DNA from: Lepas anatifera
Lineage: Eukaryota > Arthropoda > Thecostraca > Lepadidae
Assembly (NCBI GenBank): GCA_034440635.1
Contig: JAOTON010002068.1
Coordinates: 1,243,001 to 1,307,000 of the forward strand
DNA: 64,000 nucleotides
Direction of reading: 5' to 3'
In this document: one piece after another, positions 24,690-35,884 of the stretch
Numbering within the stretch: the first letter of the stretch is position 1
How the letters are laid out: each line of letters starts with the position of its first letter
Notes under the pieces: model-generated
What the model saw: only the letters and a program-made list of their open reading frames with translations
Told to the model about the DNA's origin: nothing
Database searches by the model: none
Program-made: the position numbers and the translations under genes

Positions 24690-26600
24690 TCAGCCCCACC
24701 ACCGAACTGATGTCCTGGATCCGCCTATGCTTGAGCTCCTTACCCCAACCCCTTACATATGTCCTGGATCTGCCTATGCTCGAACTCCGTAGCCCCACCT
24801 CTATACTGCCCTGGACCCGCCTATGCTTGAACTCCTTAGCCATTACCCCTAATGATGTCCTGGATCCGCCTATGCTCGAGCTCCCGAGCCCCACCCACGT
24901 ACTGATGTCCTGAATCCGCTTATGCTCGAGCTCCTTAGCCCCACTCCCGTACTGATGTCCAGGATCCGCTTATGTTTTAACTCTTTAGCCCCTACCTGTT
25001 TTAACTCTTTAGCCTCTTGATGTCCTGGATCCGCTTATGCTCGAGCTCCTTAGCCCCACCCCCGTACTGATGTCTTTGATCCGCCTATACTCGAGCCCCT
25101 TAGCCCCGGCCCCGTACTGATGTCCTGGATCCGCCTCTGCTCGAGCTCCTTAGCCCGACACCCATACTGATGTCCTGGATCCGCCTATGCTCGAGCTCCT
25201 TAGCCCCATCTCCGTACAGATGTCCTGGATCCGCCTATGCTGGATCTCCTTAGCCCCATCCCCGTACCGATATGCTGGATCCGCCTATGCTCAAACCCCT
25301 TAGCCTCTAACCCCGTACTGATATCCTGGCTCCGCTTATGCTCGAGCTCCTTAGCCCCACCCCCGTACTGATGTCCTGGATCCGCCTTTACTCAGGCTCC
25401 GAGCCACACCCTGCACTGATGTCCTGGATCCGCCTATGCTCGAGCTCCTTAGCCCCACCCCCGAACTGATGTCCTGGATCTGCCTATGCTCGAACTCCGT
25501 AGCCCCACCTCCGTACTGCCCTGGATTCGCCTATACTCAATTTCTTTATTCCCTACCACCCTACTAATGTCCTGGATCCGCCTATGCTGGAACGCCCGAG
25601 CCCCACCACCGTACTGTTGTCCTGGATCCGCCTATGCTCGAGCTCCTTAGCCCCACCCCCGTACTGAGGCCTGGATCCGCCTTTGCTGGAGCTCCTTAGC
25701 CCCACCCCCGTACTGATGTCCAGGATCCGCCTATGCTCGAACGTCTTAGCCCCACCTCCGTACTGATGTCCTGGATCCGCATATGCTCGAACTCCTTAGC
25801 CCCTACCCCCTACTGATGTCCTGGATCCGCCTATGCTCGAGCTCCTTACCCCACCTTCTTCCTGATGTCTTGGATCCGCCTATGCTCGAACTCCGTAGCC
25901 CCTACCCCCCACTGATGTCCTGGATCCGCCTATGCTCGAGCTCCTTACCCCACCCCTTACTGATGTCCTGGATCCGCCTGTGCTCGAACTTCGTAGCCCT
26001 ACCTCTGTACTGCCCTGGATCCGCCTGTGCTCGAACTACTTAGCCCCCACCCCTACTGATGTCCTGGATCCGACTATGCTCGAGCTCCCGAGCCCCACCC
26101 CATCAGCTGAATCCGCTTATGCTCGAGCTCCCGAGCCCCACCCCATCAGCTGAATCCGCTTATGCTCGAGCTTCTTAGCCCCACCGCCGTACTGATGTCC
26201 TAGATCCGCCTCTGCTCGAGCTCTTTAGCCCCATCCCCGTACTAATATCCTGGATCCGCCTATGCTCGAACTCCGTAGCCCCTACCCCCTACTGATGTCC
26301 TGGATCCGCCTATTCTGGAACTCCCGAGTCTCACCCCGTACTGATATCCTGATTCCGCTAATGCTCAGCTGCTTAGCCCCATCCCCGTACTAATGTCCTG
26401 GATACGCCTATGCTCTAACTCCCTAGCCCGACCCTCGTACCGATGGCCTGGATCCGCCTATGCTCTAACTCCCTAGCCCCACCCTCGTACTGATGTCCTG
26501 GGTCCGCCTATGCTCGAACTCTTTAGCCCTTACCCCCATGCTGATGTCCTGGATCCGCTTATGCTCGATCTCCTTTCGCCCACACCAGTAACGCCCCACC
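24690..26600 (+). repeat. 50-bp minisatellite array, unit 7, about 38 repeats
   Basis: The same repeat. It includes a local duplication at 26083-26170 in which CCCGAGCCCCACCCCATCAG occurs twice. Confidence 0.93.
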
Positions 26601-26625
26601 TCCGTGCCCCCCGCCCCCGAAACGA

Positions 26626-26892
26626 CATAGGCGGATCCAAGGGGAAAGGGGACAGGTGCCCCCATAGAATCTTAGCGCCCCCTGAAATTGTCCCGGAAAC
26701 CCCTGGAAAGTTCGATGGCACCCCCTGAAATGTCGTTTTCCCCGAGATGCAGGTATCGGGGTCTACTGATAGGTTTTAGCGCCTACTTGATAGGTTTTTC
26801 CGGCCAAAGTGGCGTCCCTGGTGTAGATAGCGCCCACCAGGAAGTTTCCCCTTCCACCTCGCCCCCGATAGGCAATCCTGGATCCGCGTATG
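26626..26892. mobile_element. hAT-like inverted-repeat segment, unit 7
   Basis: Copy equivalent to 5203-5471. It starts after CCCCCGAAACGA and ends CCTGGATCCGCGTATG. Confidence 0.55.
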
Positions 26893-28198
26893 GGAAGCGA
26901 CATTTCAGGGAGCGTCATCGACCTTGAGAGGCGTGTCTTTACAATTTCAGAGGGCGCCGATGGTCGATTGGGGGTTGGGGGAGGGGATGGGGGAGGAAAG
27001 GGTGGGGGGCACCTAGCCTACTTATTCCCTGGATCCACCCATGGTCCAAAAACAGAAACATAATACTCTTATTGTAAACTCAGACTTTTACGGTACTCTA
27101 ATTACTTGTGATGCATTATGGGTAGTGTTGGGTACTTTTTTACCAGACCATAAATAAACAGAAACGGCCGCGCCGATCGCCGGCGTTGCCGCGACGTGGA
27201 CGCAGGGGTGACGCGTGGTGATTTGCTACAACGATGCGTGGAGAAACGGCATGTTAGTAAAGGTAACTTGGTGTTTCATTGATATATATGCAGATGGAAT
27301 GTCGACATATGTCTCTTACCTAGCTGCATGCAAAATTTCATTTCCCTCAATGACTCTAACCACCCTAAACCCCGGTGTGAAGCAAAAATGAACTGATAAA
27401 ATTACCACTTTGAAATGCATTTTACGGCTTATAGCGCGGAAGCCGTAAGGGATAAGTGGGGGGTATCAGTGAGAAAAATGACGGCAACGAAGTTTTCTAT
27501 CCAGCCGTGTTAAGTTCAATACCGTAGCTATCATGGTCTGGAAACCAGGGGGCTGAGAATAAAAATTTTAAAAACTTATATTTTATTTTTGCCTATAAAA
27601 TAAAAAGTTTCAGTCTGAAAGTTTTTATCTCTAAATATATAATAAAGGAGGCTATTCTCTCTTATTATCTGAAATGGGAACTAATTTTTATCAATTAGAT
27701 CGGAAGATATAAGGGTTTGAATGATATTTTGGGAAATGCAGACCTTCACGGAATGGGCCAAAAAGGACCCTTAAATTTCCGTTTTTGTTTTGTTTCTGTG
27801 TTTGTGCAGTACTGCACAAACCGGCCTTTAAGTTGATATTTGACTCAGAACCTGAACTGCTGTAGCTTCAGATATTTCGAGCCTGTAGTTTAGACCATGA
27901 GTTTTATGCCAAATTTAGGGTGCAAAGTTTAAAAGCTAATTTAGAGCCCTAAATTTAAAGCTTTTTCTTTCCAACTTTTTGTGTGAACTACAAATTTCCC
28001 TGATGTAAAAGGGTGCAAGTTTGAAGAGTCTAGATGAATTAGCAAAAAATAGAAAAATAAAAGTTAAAAATCACATAATGCAAAATTCTGGGCAAAATTT
28101 TGAAAATTTTGAAAATTGACAACCGTGGTGCTTATTCATTTGGAAGTGCCTTCTATCCACAAAAGTTTTAGGTCTCTGATACCAGCGCTCAGAACAGA

Positions 28199-28605
28199 CA
28201 ACAACAACAACAACAGACAACAACGACGACGAGACCGGAAAAACTGTCAGAATAGAAGCCGTTTCTTACTTCGTTCGTCACCGGCTTCTGACAGACAACA
28301 ACGACGACGAGACCGGAAAAACTGTCAGAATAGAAGCCGTTTCTTACTTCGTTCGTCACCGGCTTCTGACTACTACTACTACTACGGACAACAGAGAACG
28401 AAAAACTGTCAGTATAGAAGCCGTTTCTCACTTCGTTCGTCACCGGCTTCTGACAACAACAACAGACAACGACGAGACCGGAAAAACTGTCAGAATAGAA
28501 GCCGTTTCTTACTTCGTTCGTCACCGGCTTCTGACGACGAGACCGGAAAAACTGTCAGAATAGAAGCCGTTTCTTACTTCGTTCGTCACCGGCTTCTGAT
28601 ATCAG
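28199..28605 (+). repeat. Hairpin minisatellite, five copies, end of the array
   Basis: Repeats starting GAGACCGG or a variant lie at about 28231, 28309, 28393, 28473 and 28539. Spacing varies from 66 to 84 bases because microsatellite spacers (CAA, CGA, CTA) differ in length. Each repeat carries the AGAAGCCG / CGGCTTCT inverted pair and the constant arm TTCTTACTTCGTTCGTCACC. It is followed by unique sequence. Confidence 0.88.
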
Positions 28606-28607
28606 AC

Positions 28608-29124
28608 TTTCTTAATATTAAATCTTAGAAATATGGGATACCTAACGCAAAACTATGAAGAAACCAGTATCATGAAACATAAAAGGGAATGTATCAGGTG
28701 CGCCAGAAACATGTAGACGTCAATAATGTAGATGCAAGCCCTAACAGCTGACAATAATTCATTCAGACACTCATAATATACTAAGTCAACTCATCACCAT
28801 TCCGCTCACTCACCTTTCCAGCAGCTTGAAGCACGATTATTGTGAAAGTAACGCCTAAACTCGATACCGCTGCCTCCCGTCCGCACTTCGGGGCAGTCAA
28901 AGAACGCGGGGATATGCAGCACCGCAGTTTTGAATAATATATTTAATTAGTTGAAAGATAATGATAAAAGTCTTTGTACACTTTTGTCTTACACAGCAGC
29001 GTGTTTTTTAAATCATTTAATTTTATTTCTGCATAAACAATATTAAAAAATGATCTTACTTCCATAAGTGTCCCATCTTAACAAGATGACGTTAGCGCCA
29101 CCTACAATGATTCATCTAGTGTAG
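28608..29124. other. Unique sequence right of the array
   Basis: No gene, RNA or transposon signature seen. Ordinary base composition. Confidence 0.5.
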
Positions 29125-29290
29125 AGGTATGCATGGAACGACATTTCAGTTTCCATTCCGCTCCATCCCGTTTCTCTGTTCCAATCCATTTCATCCCATA
29201 GAATTTAACCAAAAACGATTCCATTCCGTCCGATTCCATATTTTGACTTGGAAATTATTCCGTCCCATTCCGTTCCATCCCTATTCCATG
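29125..29290 (+). repeat. Degenerate TTCCATTCCG-type repeat
   Basis: CATTCCG, CATCCCG, TTCCAT and similar pentamer-like words fill about 165 bases (for example CCATTCCGCTCCATCCCG at 29152). It is a decayed simple repeat with no coding value. Confidence 0.7.
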
Positions 29291-29304
29291 CAGACCTCTG
29301 CTCT

Positions 29305-29660
29305 AGTGCCTGGGCAGAGCCCGACCTCAATGGGGCTCCGCCCAAGGTTCAAATAGTGAGCTATCGCGCCCTTTCCCCAGGCCGAGCCCAGGGTTGGTAG
29401 GGCTTAGCCACATATTGGGCTATGCCACAGATGTTGTGGGCAGAGCCCGACAGGGCAGAACGTGATAAAAGTCGGGCTGAGCCCTATATCGGGCTCCTCC
29501 AGATTAACCGCGGGCGGAGCCCGATCGGGCTAACACTGGGCAGAGCCCATCATGGGCTCTGCCCAGGCGGAACCCAAGCAAAAATGTGTTCTTTGACTCG
29601 TATTCGGGCTCTGCCCAACCAAAACCCAACCTTTATTGGGCCGAGCCCAATAAAATTGCT
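29305..29660. repeat. Cluster of GGGCAGAGCCC quasi-palindromes
   Basis: About 15 occurrences of GGGCAGAGCCC, GGGCTCTGCCC or close variants lie in both orientations at irregular spacing (for example 29313, 29440, 29530, 29549, 29608 and 29637). The repeat is word-like rather than tandem. The ORF of 138 codons at 29422-29838 is a product of this composition and of the adjoining AT microsatellite. Confidence 0.75.
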
Positions 29661-29744
29661 GGCTGGGTGTAAGCGTGTTTTGCGTTTGTGTTTGTGGGAA
29701 CTGCTGCTGGTGTATGTCTTGGAGCCAATTTTATGGAGCATCCC

Positions 29745-29749
<5 letters not shown>

Positions 29750-29801
<52 letters not shown>
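29750..29801. repeat. (AT)n microsatellite, about 26 dinucleotides
   Basis: Perfect alternating AT from about 29750 to 29801. It abuts the 3' end of the antisense LINE, so it may be that element's tail or its expanded target. Confidence 0.95.
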
Positions 29802-29804
<3 letters not shown>

Positions 29805-31437
29805 CTTATGCCGTGCAAGTTCTATCTTATTGGCTTAGATAATTATCAGGTTTCGTACAGGACTTGTGCCACATTTCTCCATGTCTCACGAAATTCACAA
29901 ATCTTGTCACTTTTCGTTGCAATTATCTCCCCTTTCATGGCCTCTAACCGAAGGTAATTAATAAATTCAACTACCCAAGGTTTTCTGTTATTTACGCGTG
30001 CCCTGAAGATAATCACTTTTGAACTTATTGATATCAAAACCTCAAGCTTAGAGCAGTTTTCAAGGGACGGGAGAAACCAGTCTGGCTTTTGTAATAAGTA
30101 CTCAACTTAGAATGAAGTTCGGTCCTAATATTTTCAGTGAAGCTTTGACTGTGTGGGCACGTCCAAAATAAATGGTCTAACGTTTCTACAGCTTCCTGGC
30201 AGAAGGAGCACTGTGCAGTTTCTGATTGGCCTATCTTGAAAAGATACCTATTTGTTGCAACTATCCGTGAAGTCACTTTAAAGTGGAAAGATTGTAAATA
30301 CGAATTTATAGTCGCTGCGCAAATTGTGAACATGCTTCTTACGTACGGTGAAGGTATTCCATCGCGCCTCCATTTTTTTAGCCATATTTCTTGGGAACTT
30401 CCATAGTTTTTTCTTAGTGCAATAAGAAATTCTCGGTATGCTAATTTATTGGTATTCACATTTCTACTTATAAGTTCTAATTGATATGGTAATGTAGGTC
30501 TGGCAAAATTAAGAGGGTTTGGTATTGTTGCACTTTTTTGGGCAATCCATGGAGGAGCGATTCAAAACAGAAATGTCATTCTGATATTGTAAATGCGGCG
30601 CACCTCGGCATGCGAATATGGTTTCCCCGTTGTTAGATCTATCAAATCTCCAATTAATCGGAGACCCTTTTCATCCCAGCCGCTTATTTGTGTTGTCTTA
30701 TATTTGGTAAAATTTGAATACCACAGCTTGCTAGTGAGGAGTTGTTCAGCTGAAGGTTCATAGAATTTAATGAACTCTGCCCATAAATTAAATACATCTG
30801 TCTAGAAATGATTCTATATTTTTCTTATAACTTTATTTAACATGTTATTACCGTAAGTATATAACAGGTCTATGGGAGGCAAGTAATGTTTGATTAATTT
30901 CGTCCAAACCTGGTCTGAGAAGTAAGGACGTTTGACCCATCCTATTTTCATGCTTTTAATGAAAGATACCAAGTCTGTAACGTGAAGTCCATCAAATGAT
31001 AATGTTATTCCAAAGAAAGCGATGAAACATTCTCTCAAGTTGTTTTATGGAAGATGAAGAGGGTGTTGGCAACGATATGAAGACGGGGACCAGCTTTGAA
31101 AGCAGTACAGATTTGATTACAGTGACTTTTCTAATAGGCGTTAAGCTCTGTCTGTTCCATTGCCCTATATCATGTCGAATGGCATCAATTTTGGTCCTAA
31201 GTTTTTATCTGTTATGGTGTCATTTCTTGCGTCAAAAATTTTTCCCAGAACTTTTAGTTCTTCTAAAAACTGATACCTAGCATGTTATTGCGCAATGATA
31301 TTGAAACGTCACCTATCGGGAGACACTTGGTGTTATCTATATTTAGCTTAAGGTTCGACACATGAAAAAAACTTCAGTTCTTCAACAACAGCCTTCAATA
31401 CTTTGTCATCTGGCTGAAGAAATGCTATGAGATCATC
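29802..31437 (-). pseudogene. 5'-truncated Tx1/L1-type LINE, reverse transcriptase C-terminal half
   Basis: Read on the minus strand, the element begins in the RT catalytic region. The codons before ADDLIAF read KIRGSQ-stop, so the tyrosine of the usual YADD box is now a TAG near 31438-31443. It continues through NLKLNIDNTKC, a segment WNRQSLTPIRKVTVIKS that aligns with IWQQRDLTIKGRITISKA of the LINE at 55843, and the 74-codon ORF 31038-30814. The 141-codon ORF 30459-30034 follows, containing the C-terminal zinc motif C-x2-C-x8-H-x4-C (CSFCQEAVETLDHLFWTC). The last part is 30037-29846. Several frameshifts and stops separate these pieces. The 3' UTR is only about 45 bases and runs into the AT microsatellite. 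It is a dead copy of a family related to, but distinct from, the 55843 element. Confidence 0.85.
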
Positions 31438-31889
31438 TGCCTATTGGGACCCGCGGATTTTCAGACCTGTTCGGAGAGGGCTTCTTCTTATTCGATTTGA
31501 CTTTTTCAACAAAGGTCCCTCCTCCTTTTGTTTTGAACTTATTACACACGTGATATAGGAGCTGAGAGAAAAAATCTAATGGATTTGAAGCCACTGGAGT
31601 AGCAGGAATATAACTGATGCAAACGTCACCCATTATAAGGCTTTGTTTAAATTGAATTTCAGTCTATTAAAATCCTCAACACTAAACACAGAGCGCCCGG
31701 CGACTGTGCAGCGTTGCCAGATGTGCCAGATAATTGTACTCAATAAATTCCCAAATTCTTGGGAAAAATCTCATATATGGCAGCAATATTACAGTGCTAC
31801 CAAAAAACCTGCAAAAGACTACCAAGGTTTAATTCACGTTGTGAAAACGGCTATTACGTCAAAATGTAACTGTCAGAACAGTGTAAAAC
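31438..31889. other. Junction upstream of the truncated LINE
   Basis: The minus strand from about 31500 to 31440 still reads like LINE sequence (RIRRSPLRTGLKIRG). Beyond that, similarity fades. The ORFs 31433-31633 (minus) and 31643-32032 (plus) have no family I can name. Confidence 0.4.
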
Positions 31890-32641
31890 ATCTGACCGAA
31901 CACGGTCAATATGCACACCAATGTATTCGCAATGATAATCCGAACGTAATTTATCAAACTGAAATATTCACCATAATTTCCCGTAAAGTTATTGACCCAA
32001 GTCCGAAAGCCTACTTAAGCAGTTCCAGATAACTTTTCAGAGTTCACAGGTCCAAAGCTACACATGGAACTAAAAGAAGTTATTCTCAGGCATCATCATG
32101 GAAAAAGTATTTTCAGTCAATCCCCACTCTCCTCGTGTAGGTATTTTTAATGGAGAGGTGCGTACATACATGCACATACCGAAAATCCCGTTTTATTTAT
32201 TTATTTTATCTATTTTATTAGGGCCACTCCCGACAGGCACACTTACCCAACTATCGGGAGTATTGGCGAGGGTGTTTAAGGATCCTCTCCACCGGGTCAG
32301 ATCGAACATTGAAGGCGGTTTCCCGTCGTGGGGATTGAACCCACGTTAATCCATGCTGTCCAATCTGAAGACTGGCAGCGAAGTTACTGGGTTTCCCGGC
32401 GCCAGTAGATTGTTAAACCTGTTTTCACCGGTGCCATTTCAAGTTTCGGAGATAATGTCACTTGTTCTGGTCTGGTGACCTGACCTGGGATCACATAAGC
32501 CTTAAATTTTGTGAAAAGTTGCGCTATCAATCAAGAATGAGGTGCATCAAGTACGGCCGCGCTTCGCGTTACGGTTTTCTGGGGCGGTCGGAAAACCCAA
32601 AGGGGTGTTCAAACACCACCACCCCCCTCCCCCGATGAGGG
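31890..32641 (-). mobile_element. TTAA-type transposon, reverse orientation, one end lost
   Basis: The terminus at 32641 abuts TTAA (32642-32645). Its reverse complement starts CCCTCATCGGGGGAGGGGGG and contains CGCGAAGCGCGGCCGTACTTG, the same subterminal block as other copies near 46960-46990 and 60570-60600. Interior blocks match 33480-33800 (for example ATGCACACCAATGTATTCGCAAT and TTGACCCAAGTCCGAAAGCC). The far end was not found and is probably deleted. A SINE is inserted at 32190-32410. Confidence 0.65.
32190..32410 (-). mobile_element. tRNA-derived SINE (minus strand) with (AAAT)n tail
   Basis: On the minus strand there is a tRNA-like head with a B-box-like GTGGGTTCAATCCCC. A body through CTCCCGATAGTTGGG follows, then a tail AATAAAATAGATAAAATAAA. 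It interrupts TTAA-element sequence. The A box is degenerate, so the head is recognised mainly from the B box and tail. Confidence 0.6.
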
Positions 32642-32645
32642 TTAA

Positions 32646-33102
32646 TAGAATGGTAAAGACAACTACTGGGTAAATGCAACTCAAATCCAACTGAAAATGG
32701 GACATACATTTTCTTGATGGTTAGCCTTGTACGTTTAGGCAGAGTTTTCCCTTCTAATAATTTTTTGCTCACACACGTTGAAAAGACACAGCAGATTGAC
32801 CTAATTTTTGTTTTCATAGTATTAACCTCGTTTCATTTTTCAACTTTGCCTCTTGTTTCAATGCCCATCCCCATCTCGAGCTCTCCTTGCTCCTAATGGT
32901 AAATGAGCGTCTTCAAGCCGGAACATCTTCCGAAAGTTTTCCCTATCAATATCTCGTCAATACCTGTCATGTTTTAGCTTTGCAGACTAATGAGAGACGG
33001 TTTGGGCATCCATGAATGATGACTACCTGCCTACAGCTCTAAAAATTGACGCGCATTGTTAACACATGGAAGAACCGGAAAAAATACTTAAAAAACAGCC
33101 AC
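32646..33102. other. Unassigned spacer
   Basis: Short ORFs only. No repeat or gene signature seen. Confidence 0.5.
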
Positions 33103-34262
33103 TTAGTACCCTCCCGAGTGGTGGACCTTCCGAGCCACCTTCGCCCTGGTGGGGGTGTTCAGACACCCCCCCAGATCTCCGCTCCTATGCGGGGTAGCGA
33201 AAAACAGGAACGCCGGTGGATATCTCACAAAAATTCATGAAAGAACGGTATCAGTTACTTTTTGGATCAGGTGAATGTTAAGGTTATGACAGGTCAAAGA
33301 AGGTGATAGGTTAGAGAATAGTTTCTGGGCTCCAGCATCTGATAGGGTTGAGTTAGAATCAATCTTTAGGAACCATTTGCTTCCTCTCGTTACGGCGAAT
33401 CCAAATATGTGTGACATAAATATACTTGGCCAAAATTTAAAAAATGGCGTGACCTAAGGTCAGGTCAAGGTCACCGTCTAAGCTAGCCTAGTCAATATGC
33501 ATATCAATCGACTTGCAATCATAATCCACACGTAATTGTATCAAAATAAAAGTTTTATCATCCCTTCCTGCAAAGGTATTGACCCAAATCTGAAAACCTA
33601 TTTAAGTGGTCCCGGATGATCTCTCAAAGGTCACAGATCAAAGATTGCAACATGAACCGTGAAAGGGGCCCAGGATACTACGATTTGGAGAATATGAAGG
33701 TATTCACTGCAGTATCTACACAAATACAGCCAATCCCTGCTTTTCCCATGCATTTCTAATGGACAGGTCATGATCCGTACCTGACCCTAGGTCATCGATA
33801 TGAAAAATCCAGAATTGTTTTAAGTACTCAATGGCACGGACCACAAAAGTGTTCAGTGTGTCGCCATTGTAAATTTCATATCATAAATGTGTCACCAGCC
33901 CAGGCTACATAATTTGGCACATTTTGCCATAGTAGGATACCAATGGTCACTCCTAAACCATTCTAGTGGTGGTTGAAAAACATTGCTAGCTCAAATTACA
34001 GGTCTGAATTTCGGTGATTTGTTCGGGTATTTGTCTGGGAGAAGTATTTGAATAGTTTTTGTCACTTTGCCTGCCTTGGGTTTTCACCATTTAGAATGCC
34101 AGCATGGCAGGTTTTTCGATCCCTGCTCGATGGGCCCATTATGTGGTATAAGTTTCAATCCGATATATTCACCCATTTCTTACTTATGACACCTTCAACA
34201 TTTTTTGAGGTGATGTCACTTGACCTGCATTGGTGACATGACCTGAGATGATCCAGCTTTAT
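33103..34262 (-). mobile_element. TTAA-type AGGTCA-rich transposon, reverse and decayed
   Basis: The low-coordinate end (CCCTCCCGAGTGGTGG, then CCACCTTCGCCCTGGTGG, GCGGGGTAGCGAAAAAC and AAAATTCATGAA) is the reverse complement of the right-end block at 50074-50197. The expected TTAA is TTAG here. The interior carries GGTCA motifs, for example AAGGTCAGGTCAAGGTCACC at 33455. It stops near 34262 inside CATGACCTGAGATGATCC without a terminal repeat, where hAT-like sequence begins. Confidence 0.6.
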
Positions 34263-34263
34263 A

Positions 34264-34635
34264 ATATTGGTAATAGTTAGCTGATATATAGCTGATAATG
34301 GCTGATATAGGGTTCTAAGCCAGCTCAAAAGGCCCCATTCAAACTCACGGCTCCCAGCTCAGCTTAGAGACCCTAGAGCCGTTCAGGGTCCCAAACCAGC
34401 TCATAGGGCATTAGGGGCCAGCTAAGAAGACCCGAAAGAGCTCAAGAGGCCCCAGATTGTCTCATAGTATCTGAGATCAGCTCAGGAGCCCAGATTAGCT
34501 TTAGAGGTTTCTCTGACAAGCTATCGGGTCCGTTCGGGTTTATAGTCTTATATTACAGTTGCTGATAGTTTTATCTCCAATGCGGGGGCCCACCACAGAA
34601 AATTAGGGGGCAGGTCCCCCGTTCCAGCGCCTATG
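34264..34635 (+). mobile_element. hAT-like element, right-end fragment with CAGCTCA array
   Basis: Degenerate CAGCTCA...CCCCAG repeats are followed by the block CAAGCTATCGGGTCCGTT ... TTATATTACAGTTGCTGAT ... GCGGGGGCCCACCACAGAAAA. It ends GTTCCAGCGCCTATG at 34635. The same block and terminus occur at 40945-41071 and 46180-46313. The left part is missing. Confidence 0.65.
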
Positions 34636-35038
34636 AATCTGTCCAAGTATTTGTATATTTTCTCACTACTTAGACATTGCCGTAGGAATGCCAAATTTTC
34701 CCAAAACTTACTCGATTGGTGTCTACTTCAAATGAAAATAGTGCACGAAGTCACACGTCTTTATCAGTTTTTTTTCCACCACTAGGTTTTGTGAATTATC
34801 ATTAAAGCTATTTCGATACGTTTATTTATGGTTTAGAAATTAAATAACTTCTAGAGAAGAAGGCAAATTGTTCCCCATGGAGACATATCACCTCTAGATA
34901 TGGCGGCCTTCCAGCACACTGGGAAAAGACGGCCCAAATCCAATCCCTGCATAGTTGGCCCGTTCCAGGATCTAGCACGATAAAATTCGTTTTGGTCACT
35001 GTCTGTAATTACCTCAAAATACGCCTCACACGAGAGAT
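34636..35038. other. Unassigned spacer
   Basis: No coding or repeat signal recognised. Confidence 0.5.
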
Positions 35039-35395
35039 GCCGCCCGGTAGCTCAGTTGGTAGAGCGTTGTGCTCCGGCCCGCTGCTCAGAAGCATGCAGT
35101 GGCAGTGCATGTCCAGGCTTGGGATCGGTTCCTCTGAGACGCTCCGGCGCTCAGTAGTTTACCCGACGTACAGGTCGGCTGGCAACTGACTGGTGAGAGG
35201 GTGACCTGAGCGGGGCGGCCGTCCCTGTGCTTTGTGGGACGTTAAACTTTTGCTTCTAAATCAACGCTTCATTGTGGGAATTCCTCGTTGGGGTGGTGGG
35301 GTCGGGGTCTCCGTGACAAGTCCCTCGATGACTTTAGTGAGACTCCGTCTCTAGCAGTCTAACTGAGAACAACTTGGACACAACTTATTAAAAAA
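35039..35395 (+). mobile_element. tRNA-derived SINE, full head
   Basis: The head GCCGCCCGGTAGCTCAGTTGG contains a good A box (TAGCTCAGTTGGTAGAG), with a degenerate B box (GGGATCGGTTCC) about 75 bases on. The body shares GGGACGTTAAACTTTTGC and GTGGGGTCGGGGTCTCCGTG with the truncated copy at 35885. The conserved GACGTTAAAC resembles a central domain common in invertebrate SINEs. It ends in an A-rich stretch. This is a retroposon, not a tRNA gene, since the anticodon arm is broken by extra sequence. Confidence 0.75.
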
Positions 35396-35884
35396 CATAT
35401 GACAGGTGGCTCAAACACGACAGGTCAGAAAGTGACCTTGCCGTTAATGCACGATGACGCTTATCGGCGCTCTAGCTTAATTAGCTCAAACGTTATCGTA
35501 AAAATACTGTTTTTGACCCCTGGTGACCTGTGAAGACCTCAGATAAGTCAAGGGGCAAATATCGTCCCTGGAAACCGTGAAAGAGTGGCCAAGAATGTTT
35601 TTCTGAGCATCTGAGCATTTGCAATCATGATCATAAGACAGCTTTTCCTCATGTTTTTTCTATGGAAGAGGTCACCTCATGTCCTGACGTCAGGTCAACA
35701 AATCGAAAAATCCCGGATATAAATTTTGTAGACCCTGGGGGGATCATCAAGTGTAGAAAGTTTCAAATTGATCGACTTAGAAATGTAATTATGGTAGACC
35801 TTAAAAGTTGAAGTGAGGTGAGCTTGGTTGACCTCGCCTGATGGCCTGACCTAGTGTGGCCCGGGGTTAAAATTTAAGGGATGG
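35396..35884. mobile_element. AGGTCA-rich transposon remnant between two SINE copies
   Basis: Contains CGACAGGTCAGAAAGTGACC and GACGTCAGGTCAACAAATCG, and ends near CCCGGGGTTAAAATT. This resembles the terminus plus TTAA of the TTAA family. No clear second end. Confidence 0.45.

Larger units (their letters stand above)
1969..28607 (+). repeat. 26.6-kb composite tandem array, seven direct units
   Basis: The head motif CCTCGGCCTGCGGCCTCGG (one substitution in unit 2) recurs at 1969, 8204, 11354, 14732, 18361, 21742 and 24268. Each recurrence starts a unit with the same order of parts. These are a head of about 330 bases, a 50-bp-period minisatellite, a roughly 270-bp hAT-like inverted-repeat segment, a middle beginning near AAACTCGGACTTTTACGG, an AT-rich tail and a (CAA)n tract. 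The left edge is sharp because unit 1 is preceded by unrelated sequence. The right edge is a hairpin minisatellite that also closes unit 1. Units run 2.5-6.2 kb and differ by insertion, replacement and array length. I do not recognise the family. It could be a very large satellite or a tandem-amplified non-autonomous transposon. Confidence 0.9.
24268..28607 (+). repeat. Composite repeat unit 7 (4.3 kb, terminal)
   Basis: The last complete unit: head, minisatellite (24690-26600), hAT-like segment (26626-26892), middle and tail. Its (CAA)n at about 28198-28215 is followed not by another head but by five copies of the hairpin minisatellite, after which unrelated sequence begins at about 28608. 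Confidence 0.87.

Noticed and set aside
2298..26153. Dozens of ORFs of 60-102 codons rich in LMSWIRLCSSSL or MLELRSP on the plus strand and SIGGSRTS or EHRRIQDIS on the minus strand
   Set aside because: They are frames of the 50-bp minisatellite. The period is not a multiple of three, so all frames rotate through the same words, with no start context or conservation beyond the DNA repeat.
29422..29838. 138-codon ORF
   Set aside because: Made from the GGGCAGAGCCC word cluster and the AT microsatellite (an alternating Tyr-Ile run). Not a plausible protein.
35039..35115. Functional tRNA gene
   Set aside because: Good A box, but the B box and anticodon arm are disrupted and the sequence continues into a SINE body present in a second copy.
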